From Pseudothauera hydrothermalis (GTDB lineage Bacteria; Pseudomonadota; Gammaproteobacteria; Burkholderiales; Rhodocyclaceae), in the NCBI RefSeq assembly GCF_003345255.1, contig NZ_CP029331.1, forward strand, positions 310,001 to 374,000: a stretch of DNA of 64,000 bases. The letters are read 5' to 3'. The notes below the pieces were generated by a model that made no database searches, was not told where the DNA came from, and was given only the letters and a program-made list of their open reading frames with translations. Positions 1 through 8,436 of the stretch are shown here, piece after piece. Each line of letters begins with the position of its first letter. Within the stretch, counting starts at the first letter, position 1. The position numbers were made by a program, and so were the translations under genes.

Positions 1-79
1 GCCGCCTTCCGATCGCGCCAGCCGGCAGCTTGCCGAAGGTGACGAGCTGGCGGTGTGGCCGCCGGTGGCGGGGGGTTGA
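1..79 (+). CDS. MoaD-like ThiS-family sulfur carrier, C-terminal fragment
   Basis: Only the last 25 codons lie in the window; the reading frame starts at base 2. The visible tail ends in FPPVAGG-like residues, here WPPVAGG followed by the stop. A C-terminal Gly-Gly after a PPVAGG context is the hallmark of MoaD-type sulfur carriers, where the terminal Gly is adenylated and thiocarboxylated to supply sulfur for the pyranopterin dithiolene. The stop overlaps the ATG of the next gene (TGATG), so the two are probably translationally coupled. Because tungstate transport genes follow directly, this carrier may serve a tungsten enzyme such as an aldehyde oxidoreductase encoded upstream; that part is inference. 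Confidence 0.75.
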   Translation, partial: PPSDRASRQLAEGDELAVWPPVAGG

Positions 80-393
80 TGGCCGGCTATCTGGCGGCGG
101 AAGTCCCCGCGGTCTTGGAACGCACGATGTCCGCCACCCCCGCCGAATTCCTGCGTTGTCTACAGATCGCGTTGCCAGCCGGAAGCATAGACCGGATTCA
201 TGCCGGCGGCTGCCGGGTATGCGCGGACGGGCTGGAACTGCTGCTCGACTGGACCCCGGCCGGCGAGCGCCGGATCGGGCTGCTGGCGCTGCCGCAACTG
301 CGGGTGCGCTACCGCTTCGTCAAGGGGGATGCCGACACCCGCGCGCATTTCCTCGCCCGACTCGACCGCGCGATGCAGCGGGGTGGCGGATGA
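79..393 (+). CDS. Small protein of unknown function between moaD-like gene and tupB
   Basis: A 104-residue protein I do not recognise. ATG 79 is chosen because it overlaps the stop of the MoaD-like gene; a GTG eight codons upstream is also open. The protein is soluble, without signal peptide or membrane segment. It has two cysteines close together near residues 50-53 and an Arg/Asp-rich C-terminus. Its stop overlaps the tupB start by 4 bases (ATGA), so it is locked into one operon with a sulfur carrier and a tungstate importer. A role in tungsten-cofactor assembly or in a tungsten enzyme is plausible only from this context. Confidence 0.6.
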   Translation: MAGYLAAEVPAVLERTMSATPAEFLRCLQIALPAGSIDRIHAGGCRVCADGLELLLDWTPAGERRIGLLALPQLRVRYRFVKGDADTRAHFLARLDRAMQRGGG

Positions 394-1094
394 GCGGCAT
401 GGGTGCCGCTTTCGTCGAAGCCCTCCGGCTGCTCGAAGGCTTCGACCACCGGGTCGCCGAGATCGTCTGGCTGTCGCTGCGGGTTAGCGTTAGCGCGGTG
501 CTGCTCGGCACGCTGATCGGCCTGCCGCTGGGCGCCTGCCTGGCGGTCGGCGACTATCGCGGCAAGCATCTGGCCACGGTGCTGGTCAATGCGTTGATGG
601 GCCTGCCCTCGGTGGTGATCGGCGTGGTGGTCTATCTGGCGCTGTCGCGCTCCGGCCCCTTCGGCCATTTCGGGCTGCTGTTCTCGCCGCTGGCGATGGT
701 GATCGCACAGACCCTGCTGGTGGTGCCGCTGATGGCGGCGATCGCCCGCCAGGTGGTCGAGGATGCCTGGCGCGGCTACGCGGAGGAGCTGACCGCGCTG
801 CGCTTGAGCTGGTGGCAGTCAGTGACCACCCTGCTCTACGACTGCCGGCATTCGCTGCTGGTGGCGGTGCTGGCCGGGCTGGGGCGGGCGATGAGCGAGG
901 TTGGCGCGGTGATGATCGTCGGCGGCAACATCGACCGGCACACCCGGGTGATGACCACTGCGATCGCACTGGAAACCTCGAAGGGCGACCTGCCGCTGGC
1001 GCTGGCACTTGGGCTGGTGCTGCTGGCGATCATCCTGTTGCTCAACGGCGCGGCCTTCGTGCTGCGCCAGTGGGCGATGCGGCGCTACGGGTGA
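390..1094 (+). CDS. tupB: Tungstate ABC transporter permease TupB
   Basis: A 234-residue inner-membrane permease of the TupB/ModB type, with several hydrophobic segments spread over its length. The conserved cytoplasmic loop for contact with the ATPase is visible as an EELTALRLSWWQS region followed by GLGRAMSEVGAV, matching the EAA loop of molybdate/tungstate permeases. ATG 390 overlaps the preceding stop (ATGA). It forms the channel of a high-affinity tungstate importer with the downstream ATPase and binding protein. Assignment to tungstate instead of molybdate rests mainly on the TupA-type binding protein in the same operon. Confidence 0.88.
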   Translation: MSGMGAAFVEALRLLEGFDHRVAEIVWLSLRVSVSAVLLGTLIGLPLGACLAVGDYRGKHLATVLVNALMGLPSVVIGVVVYLALSRSGPFGHFGLLFSPLAMVIAQTLLVVPLMAAIARQVVEDAWRGYAEELTALRLSWWQSVTTLLYDCRHSLLVAVLAGLGRAMSEVGAVMIVGGNIDRHTRVMTTAIALETSKGDLPLALALGLVLLAIILLLNGAAFVLRQWAMRRYG

Positions 1095-1099
1095 GCGCC

Positions 1100-1813
1100 A
1101 TGTTTCCGCTCAGGATCGAAAACCTGCGTTTTGCGCCCAACGGCCGACCGGTGCTCGACGGCGTGGACCTGACGCTGGATGGCGAAGGCATCAGCCTGCT
1201 GCTGGGGCCGAACGGCGCTGGCAAGAGCGTGCTGCTGCGCACCCTGGCCGGGCTGATCGAACCCACCGGCGGGCGGTTCGACTGGGGCGGCGGCGCACGG
1301 CCACATTTCGGGGTGGCGATGGTGTTCCAGCATCCGATGATGCTGCGCGCCTCGGTGCTGGCCAATGTCGCGCTGGCGCTCAAGCCGATGGGGGTGGCCC
1401 GCGCCGAACGGCACCGGCGCGCCCGCGAAGTGCTGGCCCGGGTGGGGCTGGCCGGACGCGAGGACGACAGCGCGCGGCAACTCTCCGGCGGTGAGCGGCA
1501 ACGGCTGGCGCTGGCGCGCGCCTGGATCACCGCCCCCCGCCTGCTGCTGCTCGACGAGCCGACCGCCAGCCTCGACCCGTCGGCCAGCGCCGAGGTCGAA
1601 CGGATCATCCGCGAAATCCGCACCGAAGGCTGCAAGGTGGTCATGAGCACCCACAACCTGGGCCAGGCCACCCGGCTGGCCGACGACATCATCTTTCTGG
1701 CTGCCGGCCGGGTGCGCGAGCACAGCCCGGTGCGCCGCTTCTTCGCGCAGCCGGCCTCGGACGAGGCCCGGCTTTTCATCCGGCGGGAACTGCCATGGCA
1801 GATGGGCTTGTGA
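1100..1813 (+). CDS. tupC: Tungstate ABC transporter ATP-binding protein TupC
   Basis: A 237-residue ABC ATPase that powers the Tup importer on the cytoplasmic face. Walker A GPNGAGKS lies at residues 36-43, the signature LSGGERQR at about 128-135, Walker B LLLLDEP at 148-154 and the H-loop in STHN near 180. There is no C-terminal regulatory (MOP) domain, in keeping with TupC and unlike ModC. ATG 1100 follows a GGGTGAG sequence; an in-frame GTG at 1091 overlaps the tupB stop (GTGA) and is a credible coupled start. The 3' end overlaps the tupA start. Confidence 0.88.
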   Translation: MFPLRIENLRFAPNGRPVLDGVDLTLDGEGISLLLGPNGAGKSVLLRTLAGLIEPTGGRFDWGGGARPHFGVAMVFQHPMMLRASVLANVALALKPMGVARAERHRRAREVLARVGLAGREDDSARQLSGGERQRLALARAWITAPRLLLLDEPTASLDPSASAEVERIIREIRTEGCKVVMSTHNLGQATRLADDIIFLAAGRVREHSPVRRFFAQPASDEARLFIRRELPWQMGL

Positions 1814-2628
1814 AACTTCAAAGATGCTGTGCGGCCTTGGTGCTGGCTTTATTGGGGGCGTTTGGCACGGCGCAGGCGGCTGAGAGCATCACACTGGCTT
1901 CGACCACTTCAACCGAACAGTCGGGGCTATTCGGCTTCATCCTGCCGAAATTCACCGCCAAAACTGGCATCGAGGTGAAGGTGGTGGCGCTTGGCACCGG
2001 CCAGGCGCTGGACCTGGGCCGGCGCGGTGACGCCGATGTGCTGCTGGTGCACGACCGCCCGGCCGAGGAGCGTTTCGTTGCCGAGGGCCATGGCGCCTAC
2101 CGCAAGGATGTGATGTACAACGACTTCGTGATCGTCGGTCCGGCCAGCGACCCGGCCGGGGTGAAGGGCGAGCAGGACGCGGTCAAAGGCTTCGCGCTGC
2201 TCGGCAAGGGTACGGCGCCCTTCGTGTCGCGCGCCGACAACAGCGGCACCCATGCGGCCGAACTACGGCTGTGGCAGCAGGCCCGCATCGCGCCGGTCGG
2301 CCAGCCCTGGTACAAAGAATCCGGCTCGGGCATGGGGCCAACGCTCAACATGGCGGCCAGCCTGGACGGCTATACGCTGAGCGACCGCGGCACCTGGGCC
2401 AATTTCAGGAACCGGCAGAATCTGGTGATCCTGCTGCAGGGCGACCCGCGGCTCTACAACCCCTATGGCGTGATCCTGGTCAATCCAGACAAACATCCGC
2501 ATGTGAACAAGGCCGCTGCCGAGCGCTTCATCGCCTGGATCACTTCCAGCGAGGGGCGCGCAGCGATCGCCGAGTACAGGTTGGGCGGCGAGCAGTTGTT
2601 CTTTCCTGTTCTAGCGACCGGGCGCTGA
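1795..2628 (+). CDS. tupA: Tungstate-binding periplasmic protein TupA
   Basis: A 277-residue solute-binding protein. The N-terminus is a signal peptide ending near AQA, followed by mature sequence with the TTSTEQSG motif, the TupA-type oxyanion loop. A second typical stretch, SRADNSGTH, supplies more ligand contacts. The product captures tungstate in the periplasm and hands it to TupB. ATG 1795 overlaps tupC by 19 bases; GTG 1810 overlaps the tupC stop (GTGA) and would give a shorter signal peptide, so the start is not settled. The 3' end overlaps the convergent PIN gene by 18 bases. Confidence 0.87.
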   Translation: MADGLVKLQRCCAALVLALLGAFGTAQAAESITLASTTSTEQSGLFGFILPKFTAKTGIEVKVVALGTGQALDLGRRGDADVLLVHDRPAEERFVAEGHGAYRKDVMYNDFVIVGPASDPAGVKGEQDAVKGFALLGKGTAPFVSRADNSGTHAAELRLWQQARIAPVGQPWYKESGSGMGPTLNMAASLDGYTLSDRGTWANFRNRQNLVILLQGDPRLYNPYGVILVNPDKHPHVNKAAAERFIAWITSSEGRAAIAEYRLGGEQLFFPVLATGR

Positions 2629-3096
2629 GTCGGCCGTGTCCGCGACGTATTGAGGAAAGACCTCCCCGGCTTTGGCCAACCAACGCTCAGGGGTGAGAAT
2701 GCCGAAGCGTTCGCGCACCAAGCGGTGTGAGGCCAAGCGCAGCAGGGCCTTGTCGCGGGTGAGCAGCAGACTGGCGCCGGCATCGCGGGCGATTTCCAGG
2801 AATTTCTGGTCATCCGGGTCGCGGCAGGCGGGCAGCGGCGAGGCATCGGCGGCCGGCGGGGCGATGCAAACCACTCGTGCCCGGTAAGCCGCCAACAGGG
2901 CGGTCTGGCGTGCCGGATCAATGGCAAACTGCCGATAGGCGAGCACGCGGCGCAATTCCTCCAGCGCGTCGCTGCGGCAGGCCAGGCGCAAGCGGGCGGA
3001 TTCGATGTACGCACGCAGCGCGCTCAGCCCAGGGTCCTCGAAGAACCACAGGGCCATCACGGTGTTGGTGTCGAGTACGACCGTGGGAATATGCAT
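2611..3096 (-). CDS. PIN-domain protein, putative toxin-like RNase
   Basis: A 161-residue single PIN domain of the COG1569-like toxin family. The metal-binding acidic residues are visible: VVLDTNT near the N-terminus, an acidic residue in DALEELRR, and DPDDQKFLEIA toward the C-terminal half. Such proteins are Mg-dependent ribonucleases, often the toxin of a toxin-antitoxin pair. ATG 3096 is chosen because the protein then begins right before the first beta strand. It lies just downstream of the phaC terminator, and I find no antitoxin-like ORF beside it, so it may be an orphan or act by read-through expression. Confidence 0.75.
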   Translation of the reverse strand: MHIPTVVLDTNTVMALWFFEDPGLSALRAYIESARLRLACRSDALEELRRVLAYRQFAIDPARQTALLAAYRARVVCIAPPAADASPLPACRDPDDQKFLEIARDAGASLLLTRDKALLRLASHRLVRERFGILTPERWLAKAGEVFPQYVADTADSAPGR

Positions 3097-3100
3097 CGGC

Positions 3101-3131
3101 GCCAAAACAAAGAGGGGGCCGCAGCCCCCTC
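3101..3131 (-). terminator. Rho-independent terminator of phaC
   Basis: On the minus strand an 8-bp perfect stem, GAGGGGGC/GCCCCCTC (3112-3119 with 3124-3131), closes a 4-nt loop and is followed by TTTGTTTTGG. It sits about 25 bases after the phaC stop and just before the PIN gene, so it should end the MBL-phaC transcript. Confidence 0.85.
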
Positions 3132-3155
3132 GCGCATCCGCGCGCTCCAATGCAG

Positions 3156-4979
3156 TCAGGCGCGGCGGGTGTTGTCGATGCGCACTTTGACGTAGCTGCC
3201 CGGCGCGTCTTCGATGACCGGCAACTTGCCTTGGGCCGGATCGCGCGGCGCGACCTGCTCGGCGTCATGCGCCACCACCCAGGCTTGCCAGTCGGTCCAC
3301 CACGAACCAGGCTGTTGTTGTGCGCCGGCGAACCATTCGTCGGCAGATTCGGGCAGCTTGGCGGTGGGGTTCAGCCAGTAGCCGTATTTGTTGGCCGCAG
3401 GCGGGTTGACGATGCCGGCGATATGGCCGGAGCCGCCCAGCACGAAGCGCACCGGACCGCCAAAGTGGCGCGCGCCGGCGTAGGTGCTCTTCCAGGGCGC
3501 AATGTGGTCTTCGATGGTGGAGATGAAATAGCAAGGCACCTTGATTTTAGAGAGATCGATCGGCGTGCCGTCGATTTCGATGCCGCCGGGCTGGACCAGG
3601 CGGTTTTCCATATACATTTTGCGCAGGTAGAAGCTGTGCATCTTGGCCGGCATGCGGGTGGAATCGGAGTTCCAGTACAGCAGGTCGAACGGGAAGGGGT
3701 CTTTGCCCATCAGGTAGTTGTTCACCACGAACGACCAGATCAGGTCGTTGGCCCGCAGCATGTTGAAGGTGGTGGCCATTTCCGAGCCTTCCAGGTAGCC
3801 GCGCTCGAACATTTTCTTTTCGAGGCTGGACACCTGACCTTCGTCGATGAACACGCCCAGCTCGCCCGGATCGGTGAAGTCGGTCATGGTGGTGAAGAAG
3901 GTGGCCGCAGCGATCCGCTTTTGCTTTTTGGCCGCCAGATAAGCCAAAGTGGTGGCCAAAAGCGTGCCGCCCAGGCAGTAGCCGGCGGCGTTGACTTCTT
4001 TTTCGCCGGTTTGCCGTTCGATGGCGTCCAGCGCCGCGATCACGCCTTCCTGTACATAGGCGTCGAAACTCTTTTCGGCCAGCTTCTCGTCCGGGTTCAC
4101 CCAGGAGATCACGAAGACGGTGTGACCCTGGTCCACGCACCACTTGATATAGGAATTTTTCTCGCGCAGATCGAGGATATAGAACTTGTTGATCCACGGC
4201 GGCACGATCAAAAGCGGGCGCTTGTACACTTTGTCGGTGGTGGGCGTGTACTGAATGAGCTGCATCATGTCGGTCTGGAAGACCACTTTGCCCGGCGTGG
4301 TGGCAACGTTCTTGCCCAGCTCGAAGGCGCTGGTGTCGGTCATCTTCACCCGCAGGTTGCCGCCGCCTTCCTCGATGTCACGCAGCAGGTTGTTCAAGCC
4401 CTTGAGCAGATTCTGCCCGCCGCTTTTGAGCGTTTCGCGGAACACCTCCGGGTTGGTGATGGCAAAGTTCGACGGGCTCATCGCGTCGATGTATTGCCGG
4501 GTGTAGAAATTGACCTTCTTTTGTGTTTGCTCGTCCAGCCCTTCCACACAGCAGACCGTGTCATGCACATGGCGCGCAGCGATCAGGTAGGACTGCTTGA
4601 TGAAGTCGAACAAAAAGTGTTGTTCCCACTCCTCGTCCTTGAAACGTTTGTCGCTCTTGTCCGGGGTAGCCACCGGCGGCGCCTGCATGCCCATGAAACG
4701 CAGCATGGAGTGCTGCCATAGCGAAAAATAGTCCCACACCAGCTGCATTTGCGACTGAGCGAGCTTGTAGGGGTTGGCCAGCAGCTTGGCCATCATGTCC
4801 ATGAAGGCTTGGGCGATGCCCAGCTCGTCGGCCGGTGCGGTGACGCCCTTTTTGAGCTGGCGCTGCACATGCTCGCTGATCAGCTTGGAGGCTCGTTGCG
4901 CCACTTCGGCGTAGGTCTTGGCGACCTCCTTCGGATCGGGAAGTTCGGGATGGGTGGTCTCTTGCGTGGGTGCAGCCAT
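3156..4979 (-). CDS. phaC: Class I poly(3-hydroxyalkanoate) synthase PhaC
   Basis: A 606-residue PHA synthase that polymerises (R)-3-hydroxyacyl-CoA on the surface of carbon-storage granules. The length is typical of class I enzymes. The catalytic triad is visible in the C-terminal alpha/beta hydrolase half: Cys335 in the lipase-like box GYCLGG, Asp491 in IEDHIAPW and His519 in GGSGHIAGI. ATG 4979 has a GAGGAG ribosome site upstream and is preferred to the ATG at 5015. It follows the MBL hydrolase by 19 bases and ends in a strong terminator. No phaA, phaB, phaR or phasin gene is adjacent, though a thiolase lies at 8506. Confidence 0.95.
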   Translation of the reverse strand: MAAPTQETTHPELPDPKEVAKTYAEVAQRASKLISEHVQRQLKKGVTAPADELGIAQAFMDMMAKLLANPYKLAQSQMQLVWDYFSLWQHSMLRFMGMQAPPVATPDKSDKRFKDEEWEQHFLFDFIKQSYLIAARHVHDTVCCVEGLDEQTQKKVNFYTRQYIDAMSPSNFAITNPEVFRETLKSGGQNLLKGLNNLLRDIEEGGGNLRVKMTDTSAFELGKNVATTPGKVVFQTDMMQLIQYTPTTDKVYKRPLLIVPPWINKFYILDLREKNSYIKWCVDQGHTVFVISWVNPDEKLAEKSFDAYVQEGVIAALDAIERQTGEKEVNAAGYCLGGTLLATTLAYLAAKKQKRIAAATFFTTMTDFTDPGELGVFIDEGQVSSLEKKMFERGYLEGSEMATTFNMLRANDLIWSFVVNNYLMGKDPFPFDLLYWNSDSTRMPAKMHSFYLRKMYMENRLVQPGGIEIDGTPIDLSKIKVPCYFISTIEDHIAPWKSTYAGARHFGGPVRFVLGGSGHIAGIVNPPAANKYGYWLNPTAKLPESADEWFAGAQQQPGSWWTDWQAWVVAHDAEQVAPRDPAQGKLPVIEDAPGSYVKVRIDNTRRA

Positions 4980-4998
4980 TTGTCTTCGTACTCCTCGT

Positions 4999-6060
4999 TC
5001 AAGCGTTTCTTGCAAAACGGATCACGCCATCGCCATCGACCTGCCTGCTGAGTGCGCCTTGCACCGCAAGATGGTTCAGATGGGCGATTGCCTCCCCCAT
5101 GGCGAACATCACCTGGTGGGTGTCCAGTTCGCGCGGGAACAGCGTGCCGAGCAGCTCCCCGGCGCTGCGCGGCGTACTGCATGCTGCCAGCAATTCATTA
5201 CAGCGGTCGCGGTGGTGGGCCAAAAGTTGGGCCACCCGCGCCCGGATGCCCCGAAAGGGACGCCCATGCGATGGTAGCACGAGCGTTTGCTCGGGCAGTT
5301 CGCCGATGCGCCGCAAGGACGCGAGAAACCGGCCGAGCGGATCATCGTCCGGCGTGGCGGCCAAAACGCTCACATTGGTGGAGATGCGCGGCAGCAGCAT
5401 ATCCCCCGAAATCAGTATGCCAAGCGAGGCACAGTAAAGGCTGGCGTGTTCCGGGGCGTGGCCGTAGCCGACGATGACTTGCCATTGGTGCGCGCCGATC
5501 TGCAGGCGGTCGCCGTCGAACAGCCGCCGGTAGCGGGTCGGCAGCGCCGGCACGCCGCGGCGGTAGGCGTTGCCGCGGGCGGCCAGCGCGTCCAGGCGGG
5601 CGGCATCCAGGCCGTGGGCGCGGAACTGCTCCACCATGTCGGCCACGCAATAGCCAGGCAACTGATGCCAGAGCGCGTGGCCGCCCAGAAATTCGCCCTG
5701 GGTCATGCAGACCCGCGCCCCGTCGCGGGCGGCCAGCCAGGCGGCCAGGCCAAGATGGTCGGGGTGGCAGTGGGTGACTACCACGCGCGACAGCGGGCGA
5801 GCGTTGGCAGCTAGGATGGCGTTCCAGTGCGCACGCACTTCGTCCAGGCCATAGCCGGTATCGACCGCCACGGCGGCATCGCCGTCGTCGAGCAGCCACA
5901 GGTTCACATGATCCAGCGCAAAGGGTAGCGGCATACGAATCCAGCCCACTCCGTCGGCAACCGGGCGCAGTTGGCCGCTGGCTGGGTGGTCGGACCACGG
6001 GTAAAGCAAGTCTTTGGCAGCGTCGGGGTCACCGTTATGGGCGGGGATGACGGGATTCAT
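4999..6060 (-). CDS. MBL-fold metallo-hydrolase
   Basis: A 353-residue metallo-beta-lactamase-fold hydrolase. The metal-binding THCHPDHLG motif follows the VDTGYG strand, with further ligands in GHAPEH and SGD, and a final HGRPF. A winged-helix-like C-terminal region follows the catalytic domain. ATG 6060 has an AGGAG site upstream. It precedes phaC by 19 bases and is probably cotranscribed with it. Substrate is unknown; thioesterase or glyoxalase II-like hydrolysis of an acyl thioester would fit the acyl-CoA surroundings but is only inference. Confidence 0.8.
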   Translation of the reverse strand: MNPVIPAHNGDPDAAKDLLYPWSDHPASGQLRPVADGVGWIRMPLPFALDHVNLWLLDDGDAAVAVDTGYGLDEVRAHWNAILAANARPLSRVVVTHCHPDHLGLAAWLAARDGARVCMTQGEFLGGHALWHQLPGYCVADMVEQFRAHGLDAARLDALAARGNAYRRGVPALPTRYRRLFDGDRLQIGAHQWQVIVGYGHAPEHASLYCASLGILISGDMLLPRISTNVSVLAATPDDDPLGRFLASLRRIGELPEQTLVLPSHGRPFRGIRARVAQLLAHHRDRCNELLAACSTPRSAGELLGTLFPRELDTHQVMFAMGEAIAHLNHLAVQGALSRQVDGDGVIRFARNA

Positions 6061-6124
6061 CGGGTGCTCTCCTGCGGGGTGGGGTGCGATGCGCATTGCT
6101 CAAACCCCGGAAATCTGTTTAACT

Positions 6125-6154
6125 TTGCCTGCTGCAGAAATCTTTTGCTATATA
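6125..6154 (+). promoter_or_regulatory. Candidate sigma70 promoter for the MerR regulator
   Basis: TTGCCT (6125-6130) and TATATA (6149-6154) are separated by 18 bases in the divergent gap between the MBL gene and the MerR gene. The region is locally AT-rich compared with the rest of the window. Assigned by eye only. Confidence 0.4.
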
Positions 6155-6214
6155 AAACAATCACTTGAAATTTACTCGTGTTTCCGGTCGTCAAGAGGCG
6201 ACGCGGGCAGCGTC

Positions 6215-6652
6215 ATGGCCAGCGAACAAACCTATACCATCACCGAGCTTGCACGCGAATTCGATGTGACCCCACGTGCGATCCGGTTTTATGAAGACCA
6301 AGGGCTGCTTACGCCCGCACGCAGTGGCCGTGCGCGGGTCTATAGCAAGGCCGATCGTACCCGCCTGCGCCTGACTTTGCGCGGCAAGCGTCTGGGCTTG
6401 TCGCTTGCCCAGATCAAGGAATTGATCGATATGTACGATGGGGTGCATAACTCGGTGCCCCAGTTGCAGCGTTTTCTGCGGGTGCTCGCCGAGCGCCGCG
6501 CGGCCTTGATCCAGCAGCGCGAGGACATCGAGGCGGTACTGGGCGAGATTGACATGCTGGAACGTCAGTGCGCCGCGCTGCTGGGCGACAATGTCGCGGG
6601 AGCGGCCTTGGCGCGCGCCGAGCTCGATCGTCATATGCGCGGCACGGGGTGA
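6215..6652 (+). CDS. MerR-family regulator, LiuR-like
   Basis: A 145-residue MerR-type repressor or activator. The N-terminal winged helix holds YTITELAREFDVTPRAIRFY, the classic MerR recognition region, followed by a long dimerisation helix (roughly residues 80-120). There is no cysteine cluster typical of metal sensors. Its position at the head of an isovalerate/leucine degradation cluster matches LiuR, the known MerR regulator of branched-chain amino acid breakdown in proteobacteria. A MerR-style palindrome lies in the next intergenic region. ATG 6215 is preferred because upstream in-frame sequence lacks the fold. Confidence 0.8.
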   Translation: MASEQTYTITELAREFDVTPRAIRFYEDQGLLTPARSGRARVYSKADRTRLRLTLRGKRLGLSLAQIKELIDMYDGVHNSVPQLQRFLRVLAERRAALIQQREDIEAVLGEIDMLERQCAALLGDNVAGAALARAELDRHMRGTG

Positions 6653-6668
6653 TTTTTTTGTTGTTCAG

Positions 6669-6690
6669 TTTACGTTGACGTAAACGTAAA
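6669..6690 (+). promoter_or_regulatory. Candidate LiuR operator and promoter
   Basis: TTTACG (6669-6674) and CGTAAA (6679-6684) form an inverted repeat around TTGA, with a further CGTAAA at 6685-6690. The sequence TTGACG (6675-6680) inside it could be a -35 element with a long spacer to CAGGAT near 6699-6704, the stretched arrangement favoured by MerR proteins. It lies just upstream of the thioesterase gene. I found no second copy of this palindrome in the window. Confidence 0.6.
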
Positions 6691-6728
6691 AACAATGACA
6701 GGATTCGTGCTCGCGTCAAGGAGTGCCT

Positions 6729-7196
6729 ATGCGTCCTCAAGCATCCGTTTTCCAGCCGCGTGACCCGGATTATGCCGCGCGGGTGCGGGCGAGCTTCGGC
6801 CGGCAGCCGGCAATGAGCCTGATTGGCGCGCGCATCGTTGCGGTCGAGCCAGGCTTGGTCGAAATCGAATTGCCACATCGGGATGATCTGACTCAGCAGC
6901 ACGGCTATATCCACGGTGGTATCGTCGGCATGATCGCCGACAATGCCGGCGGTTTTGCCGCCAACTCGCTGGTGTCGGCCGAAGCCAGCGTGCTGACCGT
7001 GGAATACAAACTCAATCTGCTCGCCCCGGCCGCCGGCGAGCGCCTGGTGGCTTGCGGCGAGGTGGTGCGTGCCGGGCGTACCCTGATCGTCACTCGCGCG
7101 GATGTGTTCGCGGTGCAGAACGGTCAGTGGAACTTGTGCGCCACCATGCAGCAGACCATCATGGTTTTACCTGGCAAGACCGAACGGACCGATTGA
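6729..7196 (+). CDS. PaaI-family hotdog thioesterase
   Basis: A 155-residue single hotdog domain. The catalytic-loop signature QQHGYIHGGIVGMIADNAGG is characteristic of PaaI/YbgC-like acyl-CoA thioesterases, with the conserved HGG and an acidic residue in the following helix. It probably hydrolyses acyl-CoA esters in the cytoplasm and relieves CoA trapping during leucine or fatty acid breakdown. ATG 6729 is preceded by AAGGAG at good distance; a GTG two codons upstream falls inside that site. It is the first gene after the proposed LiuR operator. Confidence 0.82.
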   Translation: MRPQASVFQPRDPDYAARVRASFGRQPAMSLIGARIVAVEPGLVEIELPHRDDLTQQHGYIHGGIVGMIADNAGGFAANSLVSAEASVLTVEYKLNLLAPAAGERLVACGEVVRAGRTLIVTRADVFAVQNGQWNLCATMQQTIMVLPGKTERTD

Positions 7197-7250
7197 ACGC
7201 ATCCACATAAACCACGACCGCTAAATCCGCAACGCGGAGGAGATGACGAC

Positions 7251-8423
7251 ATGAATGTACCCAGCCTGGACTTCAACCTCGGCGAAACCATCGAAATGCT
7301 GCGCAACACCCTGCGCGACTTTTGCGCGGCGGAGATCGCGCCGCGCGCGGCCGAAATCGACCGGCAAAACGAGTTTCCGGCGGATTTGTGGAAAAAGCTC
7401 GGCGACCTCGGGGTGCATGGCATGACCGTGGAAGAAGAGTACGGCGGCACCAACATGGGCTATCTGGCGCACATCGTTGCGATGGAAGAAATCTCGCGCG
7501 CCTCGGCTTCGGTGGGGTTGTCCTACGGCGCGCATTCGAACTTGTGCATCAATCAGATCCGCCGTAACGGCAACGAAGCGCAAAAACGCAAATACCTGCC
7601 GGGCTTGATTGCGGGCGAGCAGGTGGGGGCGCTGGCGATGTCCGAACCCAATGCCGGCTCCGACGTGGTCAGCATGAAGCTGCGCGCCGACAAAAAGGGC
7701 GATCGTTATGTGTTGAACGGTTCCAAAATGTGGATCACCAACGGTGGCGATGCCGATACCCTGGTGGTCTATGCCAAGACCGACATCAATGCCGGCGCGC
7801 GGGGCATTACCGCTTTCATCATCGAAAAAGGCATGAAGGGTTTTTCCCATGGCAATCACCTGGACAAGCTCGGCATGCGCGGCTCCAACACCTACCCGCT
7901 GTTCTTCGATGACGTGGAGGTGCCCGAGGAAAACGTGCTCGGCGGCGTGGGCAACGGTGTCAAGGTGCTGATGAGCGGGCTGGATTACGAGCGTGCGGTA
8001 CTCGCCGGCGGGCCGCTGGGCATCATGGCGGCCTGCATGGATGTGGTCGTGCCCTACATGCATGAACGCAAGCAGTTCGACACCCCGATTGGCGAGTTCC
8101 AGCTCATGCAAGGCAAACTGGCCGATATGTACACCACCTGGAGCGCCACCCGCGCTTACGTCTATGCGGTCGGTCAGGCTTGCGACCGGCTGGATCATTC
8201 GCGCACGCTGCGCAAAGATGCCGCCGGCGCCATCCTGTATGCAGCCGAAAAAGCCACCTGGATGGCCGGCGAAGCGATTCAGGCGCTGGGCGGCGTCGGT
8301 TATACCAATGAATATCCGGTCGGACGGTTGTGGCGCGATGCCAAGTTGTACGAAATCGGCGCCGGCACCAGCGAAATCCGCCGCATGCTGATCGGCCGCG
8401 AGTTGTTTGCCGAAACCATCTGA
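7251..8423 (+). CDS. liuA: Isovaleryl-CoA dehydrogenase
   Basis: A 390-residue FAD-dependent acyl-CoA dehydrogenase that oxidises isovaleryl-CoA to 3-methylcrotonyl-CoA and passes electrons to ETF. Family signatures include [11 protein letters not shown] and the C-terminal [19 protein letters not shown]. The catalytic base is placed as in isovaleryl-CoA dehydrogenases: a Glu in [12 protein letters not shown] near residue 245, while the C-terminal position used by short- and medium-chain enzymes reads [17 protein letters not shown] site precedes ATG 7251. The carboxylase that acts on its product is encoded at 12864-17297. Confidence 0.95.
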   Translation: MNVPSLDFNLGETIEMLRNTLRDFCAAEIAPRAAEIDRQNEFPADLWKKLGDLGVHGMTVEEEYGGTNMGYLAHIVAMEEISRASASVGLSYGAHSNLCINQIRRNGNEAQKRKYLPGLIAGEQVGALAMSEPNAGSDVVSMKLRADKKGDRYVLNGSKMWITNGGDADTLVVYAKTDINAGARGITAFIIEKGMKGFSHGNHLDKLGMRGSNTYPLFFDDVEVPEENVLGGVGNGVKVLMSGLDYERAVLAGGPLGIMAACMDVVVPYMHERKQFDTPIGEFQLMQGKLADMYTTWSATRAYVYAVGQACDRLDHSRTLRKDAAGAILYAAEKATWMAGEAIQALGGVGYTNEYPVGRLWRDAKLYEIGAGTSEIRRMLIGRELFAETI

Positions 8424-8436
8424 GGCGCATTCCCGA

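Noticed and set aside
2877-4721. 614-codon plus-strand open frame opposite phaC
   Set aside because: It is antisense to a gene with a complete PHA synthase triad. Its composition (His, Gly and Val rich without motifs) is that of a GC-rich shadow frame.
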